In this document: positions 9,075 through 15,305 of the stretch, in pieces
Numbering within the stretch: the first letter of the stretch is position 1
Layout: every line of letters starts with the position of its first letter
IMG/VR virus record: IMGVR_UViG_3300045797_000025
Coordinates: 1-20,382 of that record
Origin: a virus
Length of the DNA: 20,382 nt
Strand: one strand, 5' to 3'
Program-made: the position numbers and the translations under genes
Notes under the pieces: generated by a model
Databases searched by the model: none
What the model was told of the DNA's origin: nothing
The model's input: the letters and a program-made list of their open reading frames with translations, nothing else

Positions 9075-9617
9075 TCAGGCGATGCGGCGGCTGTCCATCC
9101 GGACGAACTCGGCGAGCCACGCCCGGGCGGCGTCCTCGGTCTTGAGGGAGCCGTCCCCCTTGACCACCCGACCAGTCGTGCTGTCGACGACGCCCCACTC
9201 CTTGATGAGACCCAGATACCGGACCTCGTAGTCGGACGCCGGGCCGCCGGCGGCCACCGCGCGCGGCACGACGATCGGCTCGCCGAACACCCGGACCTCC
9301 GCCCAATTCATCCCGCAGCCGAACACGACGAGCTCGACGTAAAGGCGGCCGTCCTCGCTCATGCAGACGATCTTGTCGCCGCGGCGCAGCTTCAGCGCGA
9401 CCGTCCCCCAGAACTTTTTCTCCAAAAGGTCGTTGACGGTGACGGTCTGGTCGAGATGGACGAGCCACTCGTTTTGCTTGATCTCGCGAGGATGGAAATG
9501 GCGTTCCTCGAGCGGTTTCGAGGGAGGGCGATCATGGCCGGGGACGATCTTCTCGGCGATCTCAAGCGCAACCGGGGAGGGGTCTTCTGGCGATTTCTGG
9601 GACTTTTCGACGGCCAT
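9075..9617 (-). CDS. Conserved-looking phage protein of the head-tail region, function unknown
   Basis: This is a 180-aa soluble protein. The first ~45 residues are Pro/Lys/Glu-rich and probably disordered. A central segment, FWGTVALKLRRGDKIVC followed by DGRLYVELVVFGCGMNWAEVRV (about 80-112), resembles a small beta-barrel pattern common in unassigned phage proteins near capsid and tail genes. The C-terminal ~50 residues look like an alpha/beta add-on with a KTEDAARAWLAEF helix. It is first in the tail unit, after a terminator and a promoter, and leads directly into tail protein A, so a head-completion or tail-assembly role is plausible but unproven. I chose ATG 9617 over GTG 9638 because AAAAGGA lies about 7 bases before it. 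Confidence 0.75.
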   Translation of the reverse strand: MAVEKSQKSPEDPSPVALEIAEKIVPGHDRPPSKPLEERHFHPREIKQNEWLVHLDQTVTVNDLLEKKFWGTVALKLRRGDKIVCMSEDGRLYVELVVFGCGMNWAEVRVFGEPIVVPRAVAAGGPASDYEVRYLGLIKEWGVVDSTTGRVVKGDGSLKTEDAARAWLAEFVRMDSRRIA

Positions 9618-9650
9618 AGGTGATTCCTTTTCGGTCACTGGCAGGCGTCA

Positions 9651-9678
9651 ATTATCACACCGCCGCCCCGGCAAGCAA
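9651..9678 (-). promoter_or_regulatory. Candidate promoter for the tail gene unit
   Basis: On the minus strand TTGCTT (9678-9673) is followed after 16 bases by GATAAT (9656-9651). A TG placed for an extended -10 (TGTGATAAT) precedes it. The -10 matches the bacterial sigma-70 consensus at 5 of 6 positions; the -35 is weak at 3 of 6. Transcription would start near 9644, about 27 bases before the ATG at 9617. It lies immediately after a terminator, which fits separate expression of capsid and tail genes. Confidence 0.5.
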
Positions 9679-9706
9679 AAGGGCCGTTCCGGCGGGAACG
9701 GCCCTT
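9677..9706 (-). terminator. Rho-independent terminator after the capsid unit
   Basis: A perfect 12-base-pair inverted repeat (AAGGGCCGTTCC paired with GGAACGGCCCTT) with a 4-base loop is followed on the minus strand by TTTT overlapping the stem end. It stands 49 bases after the stop of the small gene at 9755 and before the 180-aa gene. It should end or reduce transcripts from the capsid promoter. The T tract is short and broken (TTTTGCTTG), so read-through is likely. Confidence 0.8.
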
Positions 9707-9754
9707 CGCTTCGGACGCAAAGTCGCGGCGGCTTCGTTCGCGCCCGGAAGTCGA

Positions 9755-10048
9755 TTACGCGCCCGTGACGATGAAGCCGGACGTCGCGTCGTAGCCGCTC
9801 GCGGTGTACGGGGCGGTCGTAAAATAACAAAGATGAACGGTCCACGGCCCGACCGGGCCGGCGGAGCCCACGTACACGAAGACTACGTCGCCCTGCGCCA
9901 CGCCGCGCTTCATCGCGTCCGAGAAATAGCCGGCGCCGTTGACGGTCGCGATCGCGTCGGCCGTGAAGTAGACGTATTCCTTCGGATTGAAGGTCGCCCC
10001 ACCGATCGCGGCGTCGCGAAGGAGGAGCTTGCTGCCATCGTAAGCCAC
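9755..10048 (-). CDS. Small probable head protein downstream of capsid
   Basis: This 97-aa protein consists mostly of predicted beta strand, with no Lys-rich tail or membrane segment. The pattern ATVNGAGYFSDAMKRGVAQGDVVFVYVG (split about 35-50 and 51-62) recurs in small proteins placed next to phage capsid genes, often assumed to be decoration or stabilising proteins. It shares a transcription unit with the capsid gene, 40 bases apart, and is followed by a terminator, so high late expression is expected. The start is GTG at 10048 with AAGGA about 9 bases upstream. No alternative ATG lies nearby. A role as capsid decoration protein is inferred from position and size only. Confidence 0.75.
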   Translation of the reverse strand: MAYDGSKLLLRDAAIGGATFNPKEYVYFTADAIATVNGAGYFSDAMKRGVAQGDVVFVYVGSAGPVGPWTVHLCYFTTAPYTASGYDATSGFIVTGA

Positions 10049-10088
10049 TGTCGAAATCCTTTCCTAGACCAGGAGGGAGGCCCGCGCT

Positions 10089-10949
10089 TTACGCGAGGGC
10101 CGAGCCGTCGTGGGGGACCTGCACGATGCCCTTGGTCTGCAGGAGCTTGGAGCCCATGAAGACCGAGGTGCGCGCCCACGAGTAATCCTGGCGCTTGTGG
10201 TAGTCCGCCATGGCGGTGATCTCGCCGGAATTGACGGCGTGGCCGATGGCCGACCTGTGATAGGCGTAACAGAGCTCGTCGTTGGTCGAGTTTCCGGTGA
10301 TGAGCGGCGTCTCGATCCAGTTGAACCCGCCCCAGCGCATCATCCTCTTGGCGGCCTTCGAGGCGCCGGTCGGGAGGTTGGGCTGCGTCAGGGGCTTCGC
10401 GTCGACCCACTGGACGTTCACGAACTCCTTGATCTGTAGCAGGTAGCCCATGAACCCCGGGGTAATGACGAAGTGCATTTCGTCGATCTCGTCGACCGGG
10501 ACCTGCTGATTCGCGAGTTTGGTCCGCGCCCGGAGCACGAGCGAAAGCGTCGCGGCCTGCGCGGCGCCGGTGTTGTTCGTCGAGGAAGCCATCGCCGACA
10601 GGATGTCGAGGTCGATCGTGCGGTTGATGACCTTCATCGAGGTCTCTTGCATGATCCGCCGGCCGTCGCCTTGCGATGCGAACAGGTTGAACCCGGTGCG
10701 CTGCACGAGGTCGTGCTGTTCCACGAGCGTCGCGGTGTACTGGTTCAGGTTGTCGGTGCGGGGCGGGATCATGCCGTTCACGCCGCGGGTCTGCGCGACG
10801 GCGCCGCCGGAATCGGCGACAAGGAACGTGGCCTGGTTGCCCTTGATGACGGCCTCGGTAACGACGCAGGTCCGCAAAAGGGACTGCCCGACCTCGAAGC
10901 CGGCGATAAACTCTTCTCGATACTGGATCTGGAATGCGGTGTCGGACAC
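10089..10949 (-). CDS. Major capsid protein
   Basis: This 286-aa protein fits the family of podovirus major capsid proteins with an HK97-like fold. It has an N-terminal arm (MSDTAFQIQYREEF), a long mixed region with NQYTATLVEQHDLVQRTGFN (about 68-87), a central helix, and the segments EIDEMHFVITPGFMGYLLQI (about 154-173) and MRWGGFNWIETPLI (about 206-219). It ends with a GHAVNSGEITAMADYHKRQD stretch. It forms the head shell and is expected to be the most abundant virion protein. Gene order scaffold then capsid then small head protein supports it. The start is GTG at 10949, with GGGAG about 6 bases before it. A dedicated promoter and a hairpin leader precede the gene. No cleavable pro-domain is evident. 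Confidence 0.88.
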   Translation of the reverse strand: MSDTAFQIQYREEFIAGFEVGQSLLRTCVVTEAVIKGNQATFLVADSGGAVAQTRGVNGMIPPRTDNLNQYTATLVEQHDLVQRTGFNLFASQGDGRRIMQETSMKVINRTIDLDILSAMASSTNNTGAAQAATLSLVLRARTKLANQQVPVDEIDEMHFVITPGFMGYLLQIKEFVNVQWVDAKPLTQPNLPTGASKAAKRMMRWGGFNWIETPLITGNSTNDELCYAYHRSAIGHAVNSGEITAMADYHKRQDYSWARTSVFMGSKLLQTKGIVQVPHDGSALA

Positions 10950-11075
10950 GGAAATCTCCCGTCGAAAGAGAACTTTTCAGTTCGCTTCGGATCGGGTTTC
11001 CGTGGGGGACGTGGCCGGGTTGCCGGGCTTTGGCCGGGCCGGCGATCGGTCCCTTGAGGGCCTTTCGTCTGCTAT

Positions 11076-11126
11076 GTCACCGCCCCCTCCCGGGCCGTTT
11101 CCGGGTTTCCGGGGAGAGGCGGTAAC
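11076..11126 (-). promoter_or_regulatory. Stem-loop at the 5' end of the capsid transcript
   Basis: Positions 11076-11093 pair with 11109-11126 around a 15-base loop. The 18-position stem has three mismatches and one G-U pair. It begins within a few bases of the start predicted from the promoter at 11130-11158, so the capsid mRNA would open with this hairpin. Such 5' structures commonly protect abundant phage messages from decay. That function is inferred. The remaining ~125 bases to the GTG are GC-rich and contain no convincing open frame. Confidence 0.5.
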
Positions 11127-11129
11127 GGT

Positions 11130-11158
11130 CCTATATGCCGATTTGTTTTCGCTGTCCA
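11130..11158 (-). promoter_or_regulatory. Candidate sigma-70 promoter for the capsid unit
   Basis: On the minus strand TGGACA (11158-11153) is separated by exactly 17 bases from TATAGG (11135-11130). The -35 matches consensus at 5 of 6 positions and the -10 at 4 of 6. The spacer is unusually A-rich for this window. It lies just after the scaffold stop and about 180 bases before the capsid start, a sensible place for boosting capsid over scaffold. Confidence 0.55.
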
Positions 11159-11167
11159 GATAGGGCG

Positions 11168-12214
11168 TCAGCCCCGCGCGCCGGCCGCCGCGATCCGCTC
11201 CTTGAGTCCGACGAGCTCGCGGAATCGAGCCTGCAACCCCTGGGCATCGTTCCCCTTCCAATACTTGCTTTCGCGGTCGCGCATGAGGCCCTGCAGGGTG
11301 GCGTATTCGGCCTCGACGGTCTGCGCCGCCGCCTGCCCGTTGCCGGGGAGATCGCGCGCGTAGGGGTCGCCCTTCACGAACTCGGCGACGAGCGCGTTGA
11401 GGATGTCCGGGTTGTCGCCGATGCGGCGCCCGTCCGGCCCGCGCGCGGTCATGATGGTCGCGTAGGCGCCGTCGTAGCGGTCGAAGACGGTCTTGAGGAA
11501 GTTCTGGTTCTTGGTGGTCTCGCCGCCCCACAACTCGCGCAGCTTCTGGCTCGCGGCCTGGGCGTTCGTGGCGTCGCTCTCGTTCTGCTGGTCGACGAGC
11601 CGGTCCTGGTACTGCGCCCACCACCCGAGGTTACGTTTGACCTCGTCCGGGGTCGCGTTGTGCTCGTGCGCCCATTTCAGGAAGTCGTCGATGTGCGGCT
11701 TGTCGGTCTCGCCCCAGACGATGCCGTTGCCGAGATTGACGTCGTAGTCCTCCGGCTTCTCGGGGACGCCGTTGGCCTTGCGCCACTCGGCGAGCTCCTC
11801 GGAGGAATAATGGCTCGGGAGCGCCTTCCGGTATTTGCCGCTCGAGAGGTCCTTTTCGAGCGCGAGGAAGGAATCGAGGATCTTGCCCGGGTCGGTGAAG
11901 CGCGCGAGCCGCTCGGCCTTCTTCTTGTCCTCGCCTGCGACGAGCTTGCGCCAGTCCTCCGGCCAGGTGGTCGGCGACGGATCGCCCTTGGGCGCGGAGG
12001 GGTCGGCGGCGCTCGCCGGCGGCGCCTTCGGCGGCGCGGCGCCCTTGTCCCCTTCGACCTTCGGTTCCGCCGGGGGGGTCGATGCGACGACAGGCTCTAC
12101 CGGCGGAGTCGCCAATGTCCCGCCTGCGCCCGTACCCGCGCCCGTTCCGCCGCCGACGCCCATGCCGGGATCGCCGCCGCCGCCCGCTGCGGGCGTGTTA
12201 TCTGGATTTGCCAT
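11168..12214 (-). CDS. Scaffolding (capsid assembly) protein
   Basis: This is a 348-aa soluble protein. The first ~80 residues are Gly, Pro and Ala-rich and surely disordered. The remainder is charged and mostly helical, with WPEDWRKLVAGEDKKKAERL (about 84-103), RFTDPGKILDSFLALEKDL and a region resembling podovirus scaffolds (KALPSHYSSEELAEWRKANG, then PEDYDV). The C-terminal third is helical (LQARFRELVGLKERIAAAG) and would contact capsid. Its job is to guide procapsid assembly and then leave the head. Position immediately upstream of capsid and downstream of portal agrees. The ATG at 12214 has GGAG and AGGCGG upstream. No protease gene is seen nearby. Confidence 0.88.
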   Translation of the reverse strand: MANPDNTPAAGGGGDPGMGVGGGTGAGTGAGGTLATPPVEPVVASTPPAEPKVEGDKGAAPPKAPPASAADPSAPKGDPSPTTWPEDWRKLVAGEDKKKAERLARFTDPGKILDSFLALEKDLSSGKYRKALPSHYSSEELAEWRKANGVPEKPEDYDVNLGNGIVWGETDKPHIDDFLKWAHEHNATPDEVKRNLGWWAQYQDRLVDQQNESDATNAQAASQKLRELWGGETTKNQNFLKTVFDRYDGAYATIMTARGPDGRRIGDNPDILNALVAEFVKGDPYARDLPGNGQAAAQTVEAEYATLQGLMRDRESKYWKGNDAQGLQARFRELVGLKERIAAAGARG

Positions 12215-12276
12215 TGCCGCCTGTCTCCGGTATTCGGATTAGCGACCGTCTGACCAGCGGTTTGGCGACCAAAGCG

Positions 12277-12305
12277 CCCGTCGAGCCCCCGCTCGGCGGG
12301 TTTTT
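12277..12305 (+). terminator. Terminator-like hairpin in plus orientation
   Basis: CCCGTCGAGC (12277-12286) pairs with GCTCGGCGGG (12291-12300), with one T-G wobble, around a CCCC loop. TTTTT follows on the plus strand. Both neighbouring genes are on the minus strand, where the hairpin is followed only by CGCTTTGG. It could stop antisense transcription, act weakly in both directions, or serve as a processing site between the Acb2-like gene and scaffold. Confidence 0.55.
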
Positions 12306-12312
12306 CATTGGG

Positions 12313-12729
12313 TCAGTCCCGCCACGTCGCGGCTTTGACCGCCCACATTTGCGCGGTCTGCGCCTCGGTGATGGCGATGCTGAACAGCCTCATTCGCTCC
12401 GGAGACGGCTTCGGCGCGGCCGCGTCAGCCGGCACATTCGCCGCCGCGCGTTCCGCGTTGCATATGTCGATGATCTCGGCGTACAGCGCCTTGAGCCGGT
12501 CGACCTGCGGGAGAGCGGACGGGTTGAACGAGGCGCCGACCGCCTTCTGTCCGAAGGTCGGCTTCTCGTCGGGCTGGACCTCGTGAATGTGGAAGTCGCA
12601 ACCGCCGTGGACGTAGAAGTCCTCTTTCGTTTTCGGTTCGACAGTGCGCACCGTCTGGCCGCCGGCCATGATGCTCGTCACGCGGACCGGCCAGCCGGCA
12701 TGCGCGTCAATGCTGATTTTGGTGGTCAT
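12313..12729 (-). CDS. Putative Acb2/Tad1-hairpin protein (anti-CBASS sponge candidate) with N-terminal beta domain
   Basis: This 138-aa protein has two parts. Residues 1-55 are beta-rich (AHAGWPVRVTSI, then VEPKTKEDFYVHGGCDFHIHE) and resemble a small domain seen in unassigned phage proteins. Residues about 65-138 read ASFNPSALPQVDRLKALYAE, a low-complexity Ala/Pro turn, and then SPERMRLFSIAITEAQTAQM followed by WAVKAATW. This is two long helices joined by a turn, the pattern of the Acb2/Tad1 hairpin domain. Acb2 proteins bind cyclic di- and trinucleotides and so block CBASS immunity. The MW...VKA end of helix two is the strongest resemblance. It lies in the late morphogenesis operon, 25 bases after the Bbp19-like gene. 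ATG 12729 has AAGGA about 7 bases upstream; longer starts would overlap the previous gene. Sponge activity is inference from family; a virion role is the alternative. Confidence 0.65.
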   Translation of the reverse strand: MTTKISIDAHAGWPVRVTSIMAGGQTVRTVEPKTKEDFYVHGGCDFHIHEVQPDEKPTFGQKAVGASFNPSALPQVDRLKALYAEIIDICNAERAAANVPADAAAPKPSPERMRLFSIAITEAQTAQMWAVKAATWRD

Positions 12730-12754
12730 AGATTTTCCTTCTGTAAACCCCGAC

Positions 12755-13102
12755 TCAGTTGGTCGGCATCTCGTCGTCTTCCAGCCCGGCCGGCGAGAAC
12801 GCGAGCCGCGGCAGCTTCGTGATGACGTCCGGCCCCATCCGGCAGATGCGTGCGATCTGATGCCCGACGAATCGCTTCCCGTCGGCAAAGACGTGGTCCC
12901 GCTCGTCCGGCCGATAGGTCATCGCGTCGACCTCGCAGAGCACATGCAGGATGAAGCGCAGAGCCACGCCCTGTTCGGCCTCGCTGGCGCGCCCTTCCAT
13001 GAGAGCCTTGATCGCCCACGCCTGCTCCTGCGTGACCGACGGGGGCAGGTAGGGGGCATTGGCGGGAACCCTGACGGGAACGGTCTTGAATTTCTCCGCC
13101 AA
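12755..13102 (-). CDS. Bbp19-like small phage protein
   Basis: This 115-aa soluble protein has a disordered, basic N-terminus and a core AEQGVALRFILHVLCEVDAM (about 42-61) followed by DERDHVFADGKRFVGHQIAR (about 66-85). This resembles the Bbp19-type domain found beside the portal gene in BPP-1-like and other podoviruses (hydrophobic helix, short acidic loop, then a GKR/GRR-containing helix). Its function is unknown; an auxiliary head or packaging role is plausible from position. The start is TTG at 13102, immediately after the portal TGA, with GGGAG about 9 bases upstream in the portal end. No ATG occurs in frame before residue 35. Tight spacing suggests coupled translation. Confidence 0.7.
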   Translation of the reverse strand: MAEKFKTVPVRVPANAPYLPPSVTQEQAWAIKALMEGRASEAEQGVALRFILHVLCEVDAMTYRPDERDHVFADGKRFVGHQIARICRMGPDVITKLPRLAFSPAGLEDDEMPTN

Positions 13103-14833
13103 TCACATGCTCCCGCCCTGTTGCGGCTGCTGCGGCGGAACCATGCCGCCCTGCTGCAGCATGTTCGCCGCTGATCCGATCTTGCCGGCGGCGTCCGCGG
13201 CCTGGCTGACAGCGCCGAGCGCCTGTTGCTGGGCCTGCTGCTGCGCCATCATCTGTCGGGACTTCGCCTTGTCGGCGTCGGCCTTCGACTTCGGGAAGAT
13301 CCATGTCGAGGGCGCGCCGGTGCCGATGAGGGCGTCGCGGAAGGCCTCGTCGACATCAACGTCGTGGACGACGGCCGGGTCCATCTGGACCGCGAGCGAG
13401 GTGAGTTGCCCGACGGACGTGAACGCCTGCGCATTGGCGGTCTGCTGCGCCTGCACGAGCGGCGATTCGAACTCGTAGACGATCTCCTGCCCGCGGAGCG
13501 GCTTCGGGATGTCTTTGACCGGGCCGAAGGCGTTCAGCCGGAGGAGCATCGTGAAGGCTTCGTCGCAGAGGGGGGCGCTGTATTCCGACATGATCGGGTC
13601 GAACAGCGGCATGGCGGTCCTGATGAACTCCTGCCACATCTTCTGCGTCTCGTAGGCGGTGCGGACGTGGCTAGTGTCGGGGAACTTGATCTGGTTCAGG
13701 AAGTGCCCGTTGGCGATGATCTCGGCGATTCGCTTCTCGCGATCGACGCCCCACCCGAGGTTCGGGTTGGAGCCGTAGAGGGGCTTCAGCGCCGGGCCCG
13801 TGCGCTCGTCGTACTCCGGGTCGACCCATGAGATGCCGCCGGCGAAGAGGTTGACGCCGCCCTGGATGACGTCGGAGCCGACCGCCTGCATCGGGGGATC
13901 GACGGCCTTCTGCCCGGCCTCGAGCAGCGTGAGCGTGATCTGTTGCAACATGCGGGCGTCGGAGATGTTGATGACGGCCGGCGGGCTGTAGCCGTAGACG
14001 AAGCCGGGCACCGTCACCCAGCGCGGGGGAACGTAGCCGAACTGGTGCTGTCCGACCTCCTCGAGCGTTGTCTGGTGATCGGTGTCGATGATGATGGAAG
14101 AGTGCTTCAAGGCGTAGCCGACGCGGCGGATGCCCTCTTTCCCGGCCTCTGTCTTGGCGACCTTGTCGTCGTATTCGTCGCCCGGCATGACGATGTGCCG
14201 GATCATGACGGGCGTCATCCCGCCGTCCTTCTCCGCGAGCTTCTTGACCTGCTCGCTCGCCGTCTTCGGGAACATCTTGACGAGGTTGCGCGCCGGGAGC
14301 GAGTCCTTGACGTGGATGGTGTCGATGAACCCGTCGGAATTTTCCGCGTAGGCGACGTCGCGCATGTGGCGCGCGCGGAAGGAAAGCCCGGTGAAATCCT
14401 TGTTCGGCCGGACCCGGATGCAGGCGTTGCCGATCGAGGCGAAGCCCCTGTCCGCCTCCTTGGTCGCCCGGTCGAAGCCTGACTTCGGGGCGTAGAAGGC
14501 GCGCCGCATCACGTCGCCGGCATAGTCCATCCAGCGCAGGGAGGTGATGTCCTTGTTGATCTTCTCGATGTTGGTTCGGGGGTGAAACCAGACCTGTCCG
14601 GGCGGTCGCAGCGTGGCGCTGATCGCGTTCGCCAGATCCCGGTTCGCCATCGCCGGGACGCCGGTCATGAGGTGCGAGGCGAATTCCATGCCCATGGATC
14701 GGGTGTACGTGTAGTCGGCGTTCTCCGGGTAGAATTGCTCGGTGATCGCCTGCCACAGCGAGAGGATCGGCGCCTTCTTCGAGAAAAGGGCGTCGCCGAT
14801 CGCGAGGAGGTCTTTGGCGGTCGAGTCCGACAC
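13103..14833 (-). CDS. Portal (head-tail connector) protein, T7 gp8-like
   Basis: This 576-aa protein fits the podovirus head-tail connector family. It has the N-terminal helix with SLWQAITEQFYPENADYTYT, the conserved MANRDLANAISATLRPPGQV and WFHPRT segment, and GFDRATKEADRGFASIGNAC. RRVGYALKHSSIIIDTDHQT and PPRWVTVPGFVYGYSPPAV occur in the clip and stem part, followed by DARMLQQITLTLLEAGQKAV and a helical wing. The C-terminus is Gln/Ala-rich and disordered. The protein forms the 12-subunit ring for DNA entry and exit and docks the terminase. The start is GTG at 14833, preceded by TGAGG at about 5 bases. The frame can be extended to 14911, but that stretch is Arg/Pro-rich, overlaps the upstream gene and lacks family resemblance. 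Confidence 0.92.
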   Translation of the reverse strand: MSDSTAKDLLAIGDALFSKKAPILSLWQAITEQFYPENADYTYTRSMGMEFASHLMTGVPAMANRDLANAISATLRPPGQVWFHPRTNIEKINKDITSLRWMDYAGDVMRRAFYAPKSGFDRATKEADRGFASIGNACIRVRPNKDFTGLSFRARHMRDVAYAENSDGFIDTIHVKDSLPARNLVKMFPKTASEQVKKLAEKDGGMTPVMIRHIVMPGDEYDDKVAKTEAGKEGIRRVGYALKHSSIIIDTDHQTTLEEVGQHQFGYVPPRWVTVPGFVYGYSPPAVINISDARMLQQITLTLLEAGQKAVDPPMQAVGSDVIQGGVNLFAGGISWVDPEYDERTGPALKPLYGSNPNLGWGVDREKRIAEIIANGHFLNQIKFPDTSHVRTAYETQKMWQEFIRTAMPLFDPIMSEYSAPLCDEAFTMLLRLNAFGPVKDIPKPLRGQEIVYEFESPLVQAQQTANAQAFTSVGQLTSLAVQMDPAVVHDVDVDEAFRDALIGTGAPSTWIFPKSKADADKAKSRQMMAQQQAQQQALGAVSQAADAAGKIGSAANMLQQGGMVPPQQPQQGGSM

Positions 14834-14840
14834 CGGGGCC

Positions 14841-15074
14841 TCACTTGTTGGCGTTGCCGAGCGCGCCCGAGGAGAAGGTGTCCGCCGCGGTGCCGGGCGC
14901 CTGCCGCCCAACGACGGTCGAGGCGCGGCCCGCCCGGCGCGTCGCCGTCATGGCCTGGTTGTTCGCGGCCTCGGTGACGGCGGGGGCCTGCTGGTCCGGC
15001 ATGGGGGGCGCGACGGCGACCTGCGGCGTCGCTGGGGTTGCGGCGGCTTGTCCGCCTCCGAAGATTCCTGGCAT
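14841..15074 (-). CDS. Small conserved-type phage protein between terminase and portal
   Basis: This 77-aa protein starts MPGIFGGG, continues with an Ala/Pro/Gln-rich disordered stretch, and then shows RRAGRASTVVGRQ (about 46-58) before a short Ala/Gly/Ser end. Many podoviruses encode a 70-100-residue protein here that combines a Pro/Ala-rich linker with an RxGRxSTxLTG motif; this looks like a divergent member. The function is unknown, probably virion-associated. The ATG at 15074 has GGGGA about 9 bases upstream. The preceding gene's TAG ends directly before this start, and the portal gene begins 7 bases after this one, so all three are probably cotranslated. Confidence 0.7.
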   Translation of the reverse strand: MPGIFGGGQAAATPATPQVAVAPPMPDQQAPAVTEAANNQAMTATRRAGRASTVVGRQAPGTAADTFSSGALGNANK

Positions 15075-15305
15075 CTATCGAGTTCCCCGTTTGATGCTGG
15101 CATATCCAACATTCGCGTGGGATGGCTTCGACCGGGCCGCCGCTTCGGAGTCCGCTATCGCGTCGTTGACGTCTACCAGAAGGTCGGGGTGTATGTCATC
15201 TGGCCCGAGATCGAGCACCATCCCCTTGCCGGGGACGAAAACATAGCGGCCGACCTTCCGGCGGACCGGCTCGTAAAGCTGCTGCTGGGGGTTGTCGGAG
15301 CTCAT
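15075..15305 (-). CDS. Small protein sharing a C-terminal motif with the terminase
   Basis: This is a 76-aa protein. The N-terminal half (YEPVRRKVGRYVFVPGKGMV, about 11-30) looks like a short beta hairpin. The middle (DIHPDLLVDVNDAIADSEAA) is an acidic helix. The C-terminus ends with ANVGYASIKR (64-73), which matches the last residues of the terminase (ANVGYGNIKR) at 8 of 10 positions. The ATG at 15305 overlaps the terminase stop (ATGA), with GGGAG about 5 bases upstream. Function is unknown. The shared tail suggests both proteins touch the same partner or that the gene captured the terminase 3' end. The 306-aa frame extending upstream to 15995 is a shadow of terminase. Confidence 0.7.
   Translation of the reverse strand: MSSDNPQQQLYEPVRRKVGRYVFVPGKGMVLDLGPDDIHPDLLVDVNDAIADSEAAARSKPSHANVGYASIKRGTR

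Noticed and set aside
11135-12253. 372-codon plus-strand frame opposite scaffold
   Set aside because: It is a composition-driven shadow; scaffold and the capsid promoter explain the region.
14834-14911. Upstream extension of the portal
   Set aside because: The added 26 residues are Arg/Pro-rich and overlap the preceding gene; GTG 14833 has a ribosome site.
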